Shown here: in pieces, positions 35,601 through 46,663 of the stretch | How the letters are laid out: every line of letters begins with the position of its first letter | How positions within the stretch are numbered: position 1 is the first letter of the stretch | Origin: Kalaharituber pfeilii | Lineage: Eukaryota; Ascomycota; Pezizomycetes; Pezizales; Pezizaceae | Reading direction: 5' to 3' | Assembly (NCBI GenBank): GCA_015179045.1 | Contig: WHUZ01000005.1 | Span: 1,674,001 to 1,738,000 of the forward strand | Length of the DNA: 64,000 nt | Translations under genes and position numbers: made by a program | Notes under the pieces: model-generated | Databases searched by the model: none | Told to the model about the DNA's origin: nothing | What the model saw: the letters and a program-made list of their open reading frames with translations, nothing else

Positions 35601-36300
35601 GTAGTACATTGAAGAGGCCGTCTATGTACTCCTTCAGCTGGCCTACCAGTTCATTACAATTTGCCTTGTCCATGCCAGCCCAACGCAGCTTGTGATAGAT
35701 AGACAGAGACTGCTGTACTTTCTGTGCAGCATTACTCAGAGAGGCAATCTCTTCTTGTAGGCCTGGAAGCAATTGCATGCTGGTGAGGGTCTTTGGGTTT
35801 TTCAAAAGAGAGAGGTCACTATGGCTCAGAGTAGGCATCGAAGGCTGAGGACTAGGGCTTGTAGCCTGACTAGCATTTGCTGGATTCGGAGATTTGGAAC
35901 GAGACCTAGAGAATGGATTGCTGATCCTAATGCTATCACGTATACTTTTCCTGTTGTTTGTTTTAGGTTCGATTTGATATTTTGATTGCAACTCCATGAT
36001 CTTGGTAAACACATAAATAATCCTCGCTAGGCCAGCTGCTGCATATCTATAACGCTCATCATTAGGATCAAGAAGTTGGAGTTGCTTGCTGGAGGTGTTG
36101 CCGGTGTCCAGTCCCCAAGCTTGCTCCCACCGCTTCAGCCGAAGCCCTTCTGTCTGGAGGTTGTGCAGTATGGAGCCATGTGTGTAGCCAACTTCTTTCA
36201 CTTCAGAATAAATGTTGGCACAATCTCGAGCGACTTGGGCCAGTTGTAGCGTCAGTCCGGCAAGTCCAGCCAGTCCGGCAGCAGAGGCCGCTAATTCCAT
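32687..36300 (-). CDS. HeLo/NB-ARC/TPR NLR, copy B
   Basis: Minus-strand exons 34884-36300, 34499-34834 and 32687-34425 join in frame to 1163 residues; introns are 49 and 73 bp, both phase 1. The ATG at 36300 (MELAASAAGLAGLAG) was chosen because upstream in-frame codons contain no ATG. Domains follow copy A: HeLo (EGLRLKRWEQAWGL and KLRWAGMDKANCNELVGQLK), NB-ARC (P-loop YGMGGMGKTQIALEY; WLLVFDNLDD; IIITSRR; LGYLPLAIVQAGAYI; HPLVH), then eleven 42-residue TPRs ending RSMKGMERCQAALK. Identity to copy A looks high across HeLo and NB-ARC by eye and falls in the TPRs. No stop or frame break was found. The role inferred by family is ligand-triggered cell death in heterokaryon or defence reactions. 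Confidence 0.92.
32860..33620 (-). repeat. Higher-order TPR array, 252-bp dimer unit
   Basis: TPRs 5-10 of copy B are three copies of a two-TPR unit (84 residues). At least two successive 252-bp units (about 32988-33239 and 33240-33491) appear identical base for base. One TPR of the unit reads GKYSQALELYQRALAGFEKV and the other GKYGQALELYQLALAGKEKV. Flanking TPRs are single and more diverged. Confidence 0.9.
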
Positions 36301-37562
36301 GTTGTAGAGGAGGTTAAACAAGCTAAAAAGTTACACCTGATGGTCAGCCTCGCAATGGTTGAGGAGAAATCAGAGTTTGTTACCTGATCTGTCAGAATTG
36401 AAAGCAGCTCTTATCGCGAGCTCAAGCAGGTCGGTGGCTAGTCTGAAGCTTTCTACTACCACTTGAAATTGGATACTTGGGATTTTCACCGTACGCTTGG
36501 AGGCTGTAAACGGATATCGCGACAGCAAACTCTTGGATGGAATATGTGAGGGAAACGTTAAACCACTGCCCATGAGCTTGCAGATTTCCTCTCCAAGGTT
36601 GTACAAGCTTCGTGCGGGGAGGGCTATGGCGCACTAGATTGGGCCAGCTGCTCTGCAGAATAATTAAAAATGAAAGCCCTACCTGTGGAGGCTGTGCGGT
36701 GGGGTAAGACACCCGCAAGTGGCAACACCCAGTGCGCCTCTGGGTATTATACGAGAAACGACCCACAAGCACCATACGTGGAGAGCCTATGCTATATGCA
36801 TAGTCGCCTTTGGCCTGACCCGTCATGATTGTCTGAGCTTCAGGTGCTCGTGCCCCACGCAGCGCCCCAGCACCATCCTGGCGTCCGCGCCATGCCGCAG
36901 AGCCTCCTACCGATAGCTGAGGAGCCTATACAGACATCGTGGAGCTTTCATTGTAGAGAACTTTATGAGTTGAAACCTGCTGAAAGATCAATGAGTATTG
37001 TATTTGACTTACGCCCCAGTCGCCGTATGGGTAATGATGAGGGTTACCTTAAGTACACCTTGGCACCCTTTCGAATGCAGTGTACGTGACGAACCTGGCG
37101 ACAGTACTTTTTTTCCGCTGATGATGATGCTGTTGTATCGGTTAACTAATGGTGAATTTGGCCGACACATTGGCCAATCATATCCATTGGTGTATCCGTT
37201 AGAACATAAATAAGCTGGTATGGTATGATAGGGTGTGGTGTGGTGTGGTATGGTGTAGTATAGTATAGTATAGTGGTAGCATTGTATGTCAATTACGATA
37301 AAATATGATTTTATAGCAGGAAGCGTTTGAATACTAAATGGAGTTGAAAGTAGGCAGTTAGTTTACAGATTAAAGGGACTAATAGTTCACTGTAAATTTG
37401 TATGATTTTGTATGGGCGGTGATCATGGGACTTGCCCACCCTAGCTAGTCTTCCAATGTTCCTCTTTAGGCACCGTCAGTTCGACGATACGCATATTAGC
37501 TGGACGTAGCTCACCTTCTGATTCTTCTTCACTCTCGGTACGAGTGCACACAAGATAAGAAC
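36301..37562. other. Upstream region of NLR copy B
   Basis: No gene is supported. Minus-strand frames between 36370 and 36826 are open but show no recognisable motif. A pentanucleotide-type run lies at 37216-37272. Confidence 0.4.
37216..37272 (+). repeat. Degenerate 5-bp repeat (TGGTG/TAGTA)
   Basis: Short units TGGTA, TGGTG and TAGTA follow each other for about 55 bp. Confidence 0.85.
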
Positions 37563-38392
37563 TTGACTGAAGAACTTGTGAGCAGGGTAAACGGGTCAAC
37601 AATTTCTACCAAATCGAGTAAAATGCCCAAGACTGCTTTAGAAGATCATAAAAAGGAATTGTCATCACTAGTCGAGTGTTTCAAAGGTGTATTCAGTGCA
37701 AATGGCGAGAGGGGCCTGAAGAAAGGGGAAAAAGTGATGATATCATTTGCCTATTAGGATGGCTGCAAGCAAAGAAGATCTATTTGTGCCTATCATACTT
37801 GCAACATATCATATTCTTACCTCACGAAGGTTAGCAGAAGTGACCTCGCAGACTCCTGAAGAAACAATGCACAAACATATTTCCTACATCTCCATGAGGC
37901 TCTCGACGAGTTTATGTCCTGGGTATTTCCTGTGCTTTCTTTTCGTTTCTTGCCTTGCTCAGCTACAATTTCGAAAAGTATTGCTGGGATCTCTCTCAAA
38001 CCGATTTGCGGTACTCGTTTTTGGAGCATGCCTTATTATACTATACAAATCATGGGCTATTTCCAGGGACTCCAAAACCGGATATAGTTCACTAAACACT
38101 TTTTTGGATGCTCTGTGTTTCTTAATTGACAGTGAGTGTTTTTTTCCTTTGGGGTATACCTATCACTAATGGGTTTCTGGGTATGAGATCATATTTTAAC
38201 TGGAGTTCGCATGGATGAATTATGAAATTATTGGTGAGCTAGCTACTCCCTAAACCTTCCTCAAGAGATTTAGACTTGGTCTGGTTCCTCTGCCATTGCA
38301 GTTGACGGACTCGAGGCTATAGTTTCTGATAAGTGTGAAGTTCTTGGAGATAAAGTGCATGCGCTATTGTTAGATTTTTCTGGTGTATTAAT

Positions 38393-39167
38393 GGCGGATT
38401 TTGCAAAGTCCGGTTAACACATATTTGGTTATTTTCCGGTTATTATTAATCAATGTTACTGTAGCAACGTGTTGTTTGTGGCTGAGTTAACCAAATTTCT
38501 GGCAATTTTCCGGTTATATAACCGAATAAATTCGGTTAAACACAAAGTGCGGGTAAGGACTTTACATCAACACCAAAGTATCTTGATATTTTTTACTCGC
38601 TCAAATGTCTTCCCAAACCCCTTCTCTATCACCTGCGCCTGCAATTTTAGCATCCCGTGGGCGTGGTCGTACAACATCGTCCTTACCGCAAACTCAATCT
38701 CCGGCACCTCAAACCCAATCACCAGCACCTGCAGACAACTTACGTACTCGACTCAATGATGAAGAAAAGCTTCATCTAGTCCGCTTATGCATTGAATACC
38801 AAGCGGAGCATGTCAAAGGCAAGAAAGGAGCGTTTTGGCAAAAAATCAGAATGTTACTGAAAGAACAAATTGGGAAGGACCTCCGAGATCCTCATATACA
38901 ATGAGAATCTTGCTTCAACAGTTTGAAGTACAAAGGCTGCCGCAGATGCGACAGCTAAAGTGGTCTTGCGGCGCGAGGTTATCGCCATAGGTCGAATATG
39001 CGTGCGGTATGCGTGGAATATGCGTGCAGTTATGCGTGGAAAATAACCGAAAAAATAACCGCAGAAATAACCTAGGTACGTTGCAAAATCTGGGCCGTTT
39101 TTTGGTTGGGTTATCATGACTAATGGTTACCCGGAAAATAACCGAACCGGACTTTGCAAAATCCGCC
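38393..39167 (+). mobile_element. 775-bp terminal-inverted-repeat element (hAT-like)
   Basis: The left end GGCGGATTTTGCAAAGTCC and the reverse complement of the right end are identical for at least 23 bp and stay similar for about 45 bp (TTATTTTCCGG shared). Flanks are TATTAAT on the left and TATTTTAAT on the right, an imperfect 7-9-bp duplication near the 8 bp typical of hAT elements. Inside is a short ORF (38605-38904) but no transposase. The superfamily is tentative. Confidence 0.75.
38605..38904 (+). CDS. Element-borne ORF with a Myb/trihelix-like segment
   Basis: The 99-residue frame begins MSSQTPSLSPAPAILASRGR, has a repeated QSPAPQTQSPAP linker, then LNDEEKLHLVRLCIEYQAEH followed by KGKKGAFWQKIRMLLKEQ. 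The second half resembles a Trp-containing helical DNA-binding segment (Myb/SANT or trihelix style) found in small proteins scattered in fungal genomes; that comparison is from memory. It ends early at a TGA after LRDPHIQ, where longer relatives would continue, so it is probably truncated. It sits wholly within the inverted-repeat element. Confidence 0.55.
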   Translation: MSSQTPSLSPAPAILASRGRGRTTSSLPQTQSPAPQTQSPAPADNLRTRLNDEEKLHLVRLCIEYQAEHVKGKKGAFWQKIRMLLKEQIGKDLRDPHIQ

Positions 39168-39290
39168 TATTTTAATATCTGATGAACTGCTTCGTGCAAT
39201 TCCTAAAGGCTTTCAAAGCCACAGTATGGCTGTGCAAAGAAATTAGTATACCCCCAAAAAGTTAAAATATCACAGAGTAGGCGTCCCAAT

Positions 39291-39770
39291 TTACCATTTG
39301 ATGGTTCCCAACATCAAATCCAAACTCGACTTTTGCCGCTGCAAGTCCTCAATGAAGAATGCAACATCTGCCTCCTTCCACAGTACCCATTTAATCCCCT
39401 CTAACAAAAGCCTTGTTTTGTTTACTGGAGGTTTCATGCAGCTAGGATCTATCACCTTACTCAGATACTTGCCCAGGTTGGAAGCAATCAAAACACATCC
39501 ACTCAAAGTTGCAACAAGGTGATAATAGATGATTATCTTCATTGTGCTCCTGCTTGGAGCTTTAGTTGCCCCAGAAACGAAAAGCTGAACCTGGTAGAAG
39601 ATGACATTCATAATTTGCATTTCCTCCATTAGACGGTCGATGGACTCTGGTGCCTGCTTCGCTCACAACACGCAATCATAGAGATGCTTCAGCATGCTTA
39701 CAATTTTTGCCGAGATTGCAAAGGGGCTGCAGTTTGAAGAGGCTATATATAGTGGATCAGCCTTCCTTTT
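39291..39770 (-). pseudogene. Relic of a HeLo-like N-terminal domain of an NLR
   Basis: The minus strand reads ADPLYIASSNCSPFAISAKI, LMEEMQIMNVIFYQVQLFVS, then LVATLSGCVLIASNLGKYLS and WKEADVAFFIEDLQRQKSSL before stopping after LGTIKW. This follows the layout of fungal STAND N-termini (MADPLS start, ATLSGCV.. helix, W(K)xxDI..LQRxKSSL end; HeLo-like/SesA-like group). There is no start codon before ADPL and an in-frame TGA at 39663-39665. The NACHT or ankyrin parts that should follow are absent; the inverted-repeat element and its host ORF lie there instead. Confidence 0.7.
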
Positions 39771-42700
39771 GGTATATCAGTTGGACGTAGAGGGTGATTG
39801 ATGAGGGAATGTGGCTCAGCACTGCAAGGAATTAATTCATGAGACTCTAGCTCGAAAGCTAATTGATGTGAAGGAATTTCTAAACGGTATTCATTCTCTT
39901 CTGAACCCTCAAGCTTCTGAGTATTAAGAGACTACCGTGAAGAGTGTGCTTTGTGGAACTGCAAGTACTAAGTAGTAATGACAAGTACCGTCAGTTGTCC
40001 CGCTTCATCCGTGCTTTTCCCAATAGAGTAACTACCTAGTCGCCTTAGTGTGACAACGCTATGTAAAAGGCAGGATGTAATAAGGCTGAAATTGTGGTAT
40101 CACAAAGGCTAGTCTTGTGCCTACACAAAGGCCTCATGGTGACTGCGGAGTAAGTCCTCTGCAATGATTCTTTGCAAGATGGCATTGTAGGTCTCACAGC
40201 GAGGCAGGTCAGTCGCGAGCAGGTACTTAGAGAATATTTAGACGAGAACACCATACATAGAGTACGAATTGGCCAGTAGTCGTAGGCAACTATCCATTTT
40301 GGACATTCTATAGGCAGCATGTGTTATATGATGGATTTGTGAATAGTTGAATAAACAACTCACATTTGAAACAGAAATACAAATTTCCCTGTTCTCCTCA
40401 TTCCATTCTTCTCCCAGTTCTGCCTCTTTTTCCCTTCCTTGTCTCCTAAAGGAGATTATCGTCTTGGTTGGCTTCGGGGACGGGGGAGATTTAAGAACAG
40501 TTGTACATATCCACTTGAGGATTCTTCCAACCGTACGGGTTGTAAGCTTAACTCCTCCGGAAATCGTCTAATTCTGTGAAGGATAGAAGAATATGGTATG
40601 CATAATCAAGTTAAAGATAAATGAACATATAATATGCTCATAGGATCTCGTGATAAGGACCTCAATTTCCTACATGTTGGTAGTCAACGTAAGTCTTTAG
40701 GGGAAAAAAGCTCTATTCATAGACGCGAAGGACAAGGACTATGAGAGCTCTCGTACTCCTGGCATCGCGAATATGTAGATAATAATTAACGTAACAAGAA
40801 ATTGTAGTTGCGAGTAGTCGGAGGGGTGAAACGAGTGAATGAAATTGATAAGAGAAAGAAGAGGAGCGAGAAAAGAGGGACGGATGGGCTAGAGCGCTTT
40901 TGAAGTATCAGTTCCCTCGATAGCTTTGACTCCAGTGTATCAGTGATATCAAAATCCTGAGCTATAGCTAGACTTGGATGCCAAGTGGTCGCTGTGTCGT
41001 ATTCTGGGACTGGTTGCCATACTTGAGGAAGAGATACATGTAACATGGGAAATTCAAGAGAGCCCGAGATGCCTTCAAGAGTTATGTTAAGGTCTCTGTG
41101 ACTTAAATACTTACTTATTCTCTATGTCTACCGCTTTGGGTAGTCACCTCCTGCCCACCACGCTTGCCACCTTCGGTCTACGTATAACATCCTGTTCCAT
41201 TGTGTAAGGGAACCACAACCCGATCATATCAACAGATTCACATGCACAGATACTGTCAGTAGGTCTCCCAAGGGACACCAACCGTCCAGGGAGCAGAAGC
41301 GCTTACCACTAAAGAGACTGAATTGACACATACAATACTACTTAAGTAAAAGCCTATAACTTGTACCGCGAGCAAAAATATTGTACGGAGGATATTGCAT
41401 AGTCTGGTTCGTGCCGACCGGAACTAGATATTGCAACCAGCAATTAGCACCTAAAAGGGAAGTTGTGGGTGCCAAGAATCTTAGTTAGGTATAGTTCTGA
41501 AAGCACAATCCATACGCAATCCACCAGAGCTAATGGCCGTTTTGAAGTGGCAGCACATGAGGCGGCGGCTCCCCCCACCCTGTGTGTCAGACAGCGAAGA
41601 GATATCTCAGCCAGATGAGGAGAGAGAGGCGAGAATTGTTGATAATATTTTTGTATGAAACTTCGGCTTTTTCCATAGCTTTAAGGACGACATGCGAGTA
41701 ATCATATACATATAAAAACAAACAAAAATGAAGCTTCCGCAATGTGGTGGCATGAGGCTGCAGCCTCACCTCCTAACTGCTCCCTGCCATCTCCTCGAAT
41801 CGTCACTCATTCCTAAATCGATGTGCGAGTTTATGCACTTTTCTCGTTTAACTGATCGATACTTCGTCCAATCTCCCCGCCTAGGGGACAATATCCAAAG
41901 TAGTATCGGCTGTCACATTAGTAGCGTCAACTGAGGCCTTTCTAAGGTTCTGCCTCTCACATCGACGACCGGAACATTCTTTCCACAGAACTTAAAACAC
42001 AGCTTTTCTAAATATCAGGTAAATATCGCAGGTATCTCAAGCACAGAGGTTGCGGACCCTAGATGCTATGCCCACCTCTGTGTCAACTGAGTTTCAGGTG
42101 ATTTGTAGTTAGCGCAGATTCAGCATAAATGTGTAGGGGGAGTAGCTAAGCTCATAGCTCGCCGTCGATCAGTGAACAACAACGCTGGATTCAGTGTTAC
42201 AAAGGCATTAGAGTCGAAATACACACCTCCTTAAGGCTCTCACAACCTAGTAGCGTTGCATCTCCGTCCCCGAAAGCCTCTAATTACTGGGCGGCTGAAT
42301 CTTCCATCCGTCCCAACAGCAGATTTAGAGGCTGTTACTCCAACTTCTCCACAAAAGTACACCGTGCACAGAAATTACCCCAATGAATGCTTCAATCAAG
42401 ATATGTAAATGTGATCAATTTTCAGCAAGTTTCAAGGTCAATCTGATTTAAAGCGCCATAAAGGAATATATCCTGAGCACATATTCTCCTGTAATGCTTG
42501 TCAGCAAACTTTCAGCCGGAATTGTAATAGGCCCAATGCACTCATAACATCATCAACCATCACTGCTCCATTCTCAAGGGACCTTTTTTCCCTCCGCATA
42601 CATTCCCTTCGTCGTGTATGCTTCCCACACCTTAAACGCCTTCCACGACGTCCTATGGGGCTTGCAGGGTGTCGATTGGAGATACAATGTCGGAGCTCCA

Positions 42701-43803
42701 AAAATGGGTAGGTCCAGACCAGTAAGATAAATCAGGGGGAACTGGAAGCTCATTTTGTGGCCCTGCTTGATCTTTTCGTCTTCTTGAGTAGGCTTCATCC
42801 CAGGAGTTCACACCCCTTTTTCACCAGGTCAGTGTTTGGCCAAAGTCGGCCCAGGAAATGACGTGGATGCCTAGGCACATATAGTCATCGGAGGGTATCC
42901 TAATAGTGGGTGGCTCCGTACTTGGGGCGATTGGCGTTACCCAGCTGTCAAGCAGTGCCTTGCCCTTCTTCAGGGTCTCTGTGCTAACCTGCCTAGAGCG
43001 TTCTCTCATAATCAGCAAGAGCTCCTGGAAATATCACCAGTTGAGGGTAATACCAAACCACTGAACAAACTGGTGGCGCCGTAATCGTCCTGTGCGCTCT
43101 CCAATGCTTTCCGCTTGTCCTTAGCGCATTCCTCCCAAATATATTTACCGCCCTAGTACCCTAACTGGTTTGGGAAAGTGGTGACTTTTTCCTGGATCAT
43201 ATCTGCATCTGCAATTGACATTATGATCAAGTGTCCGTTGAGGATACAATCAAAAGTACGTCTATCTTCATCTATTTCAATTCATCGTACCTCATGTGTT
43301 AGTTCTAGTCTGGTTCAAGGGTTCCCAAAATTGGATGAGGAAGCAAGGAAGATATAGCTTGATGAGAGGGTGAAGAAAGGGCTGAAGATTACTCAGAAGA
43401 GACCAAAGTCGTAGATGGGATGGACCATTGCTGAACTTTCGTGACTCCTGAGCAGTCCCGGGCTCGAGATATATGATAAAATGTCAAACATCGTTATCTG
43501 TGGACTCGTTGTACTAGCACAGGCGGAGCTGGGTTGAAGTGATGGGGTACTCCGGAATATTTCCCTCCTATCAACACAGATTGAGAAATCAACCAGCCCT
43601 TAGATTGGCCGAGATGCTGAGTCGTCAGAACATTGACCTTGCACTGAAAAAATTTGCATCAATGGCCCTACAGTGGTTCTTCATCTTATTTTGTTTATAA
43701 AATCATCTTACGGACAACTACCACTCAACATTCAGCCTTCCAGACTCCTCTCCAGCCTTCCACAAATATTTACATCACCACTACCGTTCACCTACTCCAA
43801 CAG
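39771..43803. other. Gene-poor region with coding-like scraps
   Basis: No intact gene was found. 39830-39930 (plus) reads KELIHETLARKLIDVKEFLN, which looks like protein but has no clear start. Minus-strand pieces between 42574 and 43260 also look coding (IYWEECAKDKRKA-type and LKKGKALLDSWVTPIAPSTE) but are split by stops and are not recognised. A C2H2 scrap is listed separately. 41100-42400 shows nothing. Confidence 0.4.
42430..42570 (+). pseudogene. C2H2 zinc-finger scrap
   Basis: The frame reads FQGQSDLKRHKGIYPEHIFS then CNACQQTFSRNCNR: the end of one C2H2 finger (QSDLKRH) followed by the CxxC of a second whose histidines are missing. An acceptor-like TTTTCAGCAAG precedes it. No full gene surrounds it. 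Confidence 0.4.
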
Positions 43804-44563
43804 ATGGCGAGGGGCAAGAACAGGCTCGATCGCAGAGCTCGCAAGGCCACCGAATACAAGAACAAAGCCAATGAAAAGCAGGCGAGGGCCCACAAAACAA
43901 GAGCCCCTGCAACTCGAGTGATGAACAGGAACAGAGTATCTAAGAAGAAGGTAAGATGAGAAAAAAGAAGCCACGATCCTTCATACTATGACCGTAATAT
44001 GTGGTAACCCGGGCTCCGTCTAAATAGGAAAATAGCCCTGCATTGTCAGACACTGTGATCTCTGTTTCTGCTCTTACCGAGTCTAGCGATAATATCGAAG
44101 ACATTGCAGAACGGGGGTTAACAGTCACATTTTCCCCCCGGCTGGATCATTGGAAATCGTGGAACAAAGATCCCCTTCAATGAACGGTAAAAAGAAAAAG
44201 ACAAGCGATAAACGCGTGCTCATGTCCTCCATCGAGGTAGAACCGCGAGGTATGAAAAATAGCAATGACTAGACAATTTTGGAAACGAGTCTGACCACGA
44301 CCGCAATAGGAGTACTCAAGAATACTGTTGAGAAAACTGCGGAAACTCACGAAATGGAGAAAAGACAGAGATTCACTCCTCGTACCACTCTAGAGAAGCA
44401 CCTACTGCAGGAGAATGATGAAATGAGGTTGGCAAATGCAGTTGCTGCAATGAAACACGAGAAGATGATCGCAATGGTAATGGAACTATCTCTTCGCAAA
44501 GTCAGGATTCTCGTTGCTAACACAGCCCTTATAGGCACAGAAATTGATGGCTTTGAGTGCTAA
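43804..44563 (+). CDS. Orphan basic protein, four-exon model
   Basis: I do not recognise this protein. Exons 43804-43950, 44028-44080, 44125-44249 and 44310-44563 join in frame to 192 residues. It starts MARGKNRLDRRARKATEYKN with further Lys/Arg, has a Ser-rich acidic middle, a second basic patch NGKKKKTSDKRVLM and a helical C-terminal half (EKHLLQENDEMRLANAVAAM). The first intron (GTAAGA..AATAG) and the last (GTATGA..AATAG with a CTGAC branch) are convincing. The second, a 44-bp intron GTCTAG..TTAACAG, is needed to bypass an otherwise broken frame near a C6 run and is the weak point. A nuclear or nucleolar role would fit the composition but is speculation. Confidence 0.55.
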
Positions 44564-44848
44564 CCTTTATGAAATGCTTGCGGAGGCATGATTGGGTATA
44601 TACGCGACCTGGCGTCAGCTGTACGAATGTAGAGTGCCTTTGATTTTGGGCTAAGATGCATGTTATATCAGACATACATGAAGCCTCCACTGTACAGGTT
44701 CAGGTCAAACGCAGATTTTGTAGCTAGTTTGTTGTGGCATTCATGGGAGGTAGAAAGTCGGGAATAGGAATTTGACAGATGTCTTCTCAGATGAATCATC
44801 ACCATATCCATCAAACATCAAATTAACAGATTGGACAACCAGGTAGAT

Positions 44849-45415
44849 TTAGTTTTGCCGCGGCTTGACGATTCCATCGTGCACAATGTAGTACACGACT
44901 GTGGAATCTCCAGACACTATACCCATCACCAACCGCTTCTTTCTTTTTCTAGTGCCTCCTTCCGATAATGTCGGTTCCATCCCGTCCAATCTAACACCCC
45001 CACCTTCCTCATCCTCTCCATCCCACGGGTCCTTTGAGCCAGGTGGCTCTGCAGGAATGGAGTCAAACACCTCCGCCCACTTCCGGATTGTCCACTTCTC
45101 GCGTAGATCTACGGGAAGGACCCACTCCCTGTCTATCCGCTTTTGGCCACCCTTCCCAGCGATGACTGCATTCGAGCTCCCATCTCCTGCATCACTACTC
45201 TTTTTGTTACCAGAAACGGTCTTGTTTCCAATATCAACATTAATTGCATCCGGGTCGACGTATATTGTCTCAGGAGGTAAACCAGATATGAGAGGCCTAG
45301 GAAGATTCGGGGATGAATGGATAGTAAGTTCGGACCAGTCTGCTTGATGCTGCAGGTTTTTATAGACAATGGATACCAGGGACATGATATGCTCAGATTG
45401 ATCAGCCTGCTGCAT
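44849..45415 (-). CDS. SEN15: tRNA-splicing endonuclease subunit Sen15
   Basis: Sen15 is a structural subunit of the heterotetrameric endonuclease that cuts introns from pre-tRNAs (Sen2, Sen34, Sen54, Sen15). The frame gives 188 residues from the ATG at 45415: IVYKNLQHQADWSELTIHSS, RPLISGLPPETIYVDPD, REWVLPVDLREKWTIRKWAE and the C-terminal GDSTVVYYIVHDGIVKPRQN, all strongly conserved in fungal Sen15. A low-complexity Gly/Asp/Glu linker lies in the middle. No intron is needed. Open frame continues upstream without an ATG, so a short 5' exon cannot be excluded. Confidence 0.92.
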   Translation of the reverse strand: MQQADQSEHIMSLVSIVYKNLQHQADWSELTIHSSPNLPRPLISGLPPETIYVDPDAINVDIGNKTVSGNKKSSDAGDGSSNAVIAGKGGQKRIDREWVLPVDLREKWTIRKWAEVFDSIPAEPPGSKDPWDGEDEEGGGVRLDGMEPTLSEGGTRKRKKRLVMGIVSGDSTVVYYIVHDGIVKPRQN

Positions 45416-46247
45416 GGCTACTGACGGGTTTGGAAAAGCTGCTGGAACCCTGGCCACTGGGCGAGAGAGGATCTGTGGGGGGACGGAAGCTGAATAGAGA
45501 AGGGATCCACAGGCAGGAGGGATGCAGTGAAATTTCTTTCCTTTTTATTGCTTTTATTGCTTGCAGTTTGGGCGGCTGAGGAAAGTAGGTCTTGACTACT
45601 GTACAAGCATAGGTAGATTTTGCGAGGTTGTATCGTAGGGCTTGGCAGGCCTAGAGTTCACGCTAGGAAAGATTTACAACCAGACTACTAAGTACATGTA
45701 CTAGTAGTTTATGTAGGATGGACGAGGGTGGTCGGTGTATGTTACATATGTAGAGTACGAAGTAGCTAAGACTGCATAGCCTGGCTGCAGAAACTGCATA
45801 ATGAAGCCACAACGCCAAAGAAGGCAGAAGAAGAAAAAAAGGGAGAAACTGAAAAGAAAAAACATGCTGCCGTGATACTTTGGAAACCTGTTCTCGTGCC
45901 CAGACTATTATTAGCAGGCCTTTGCACCTCTTGGCAGCATCCAGTGCCCGATTTTTTTTTTTTTTTTTTTTGTCACGTGATCCCGCATGCGGCTGCTTGC
46001 CATGACAGGGCCCCTGGGTCTAAACCCTTAAAGCCCGGAGGCTAGCTACGTCTTCCGCCGCCTCCTCTACAAACGAAAATCCCACCCCTCCCCGCCCCAC
46101 CTCCCCGGGGCAATTGAAACTAGCAGTGCCCGATTAACACTGCCCAGACTTATTATTTTCGGCCTTCAATCACCCTTCTCAACTCCTTAGCAATTTGCTC
46201 CCTCGCACCACATCGCCATAGCCCACAGGGCGGTAAGCGATAAATGA

Positions 46248-46283
<36 letters not shown>

Positions 46284-46464
46284 CGCACCAATCGCACTGG
46301 GAACTTTAATCCCATTCAACTCCCCCTTTGTGCTATAGCCAATCATGCCATCTCTTAGTCTAGTTGCACCGACCCTTCGACCGTAAGGAGGGTTTGGCGC
46401 AAAGCCCTTTTTTTTAGTATGGGAGCTACGTTAATAGTGCCAGCTTGGTGAAAGCCTATGTATT

Positions 46465-46577
46465 TACTACCCTTGCTATAGCGGACCTCGCTATACCAGA
46501 AACCTTGCTATACCGGATGGCCTCTGTCTGCGACATGCGTTTCCCATACAAATGGCCCTTGCTATACCGGACGCCCT
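46465..46577 (+). mobile_element. Truncated copy of the TTGCTATACCGGA element
   Basis: CCCTTGCTATAGCGGACCTC, then AAACCTTGCTATACCGGATG and CCCATACAAATGGCCCTTGC align in order with 55496-55610 of the complete element. The left end is degenerate and the right half is missing. Confidence 0.7.
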
Positions 46578-46663
46578 AATGTACTATGATGAGGCATTGA
46601 AGAGCAGGCATTCATCCCCGCAGGAATTGCAAAGAAAGAGGGACTATACAGTACTTTGGGATC

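Larger units (their letters stand above)
37623..39246 (+). pseudogene. Unidentified host gene interrupted by an inverted-repeat element
   Basis: I do not recognise the product. Open pieces are MPKTALEDHKKELSSLVECF (from ATG 37623), a middle part to about 38169, and a last exon-like piece starting near 38302 (DGLEAIVSDKCEVLGDKVHA) that runs into the element at 38393. After the element the same frame resumes (DELLRAIPKGFQSHSMAVQR) to a TAG at 39244-39246. Removing the element and one copy of its flanking duplication restores a continuous frame across the site. That is good evidence the element landed in a coding exon. The upstream pieces need introns that I could not place. Confidence 0.45.
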
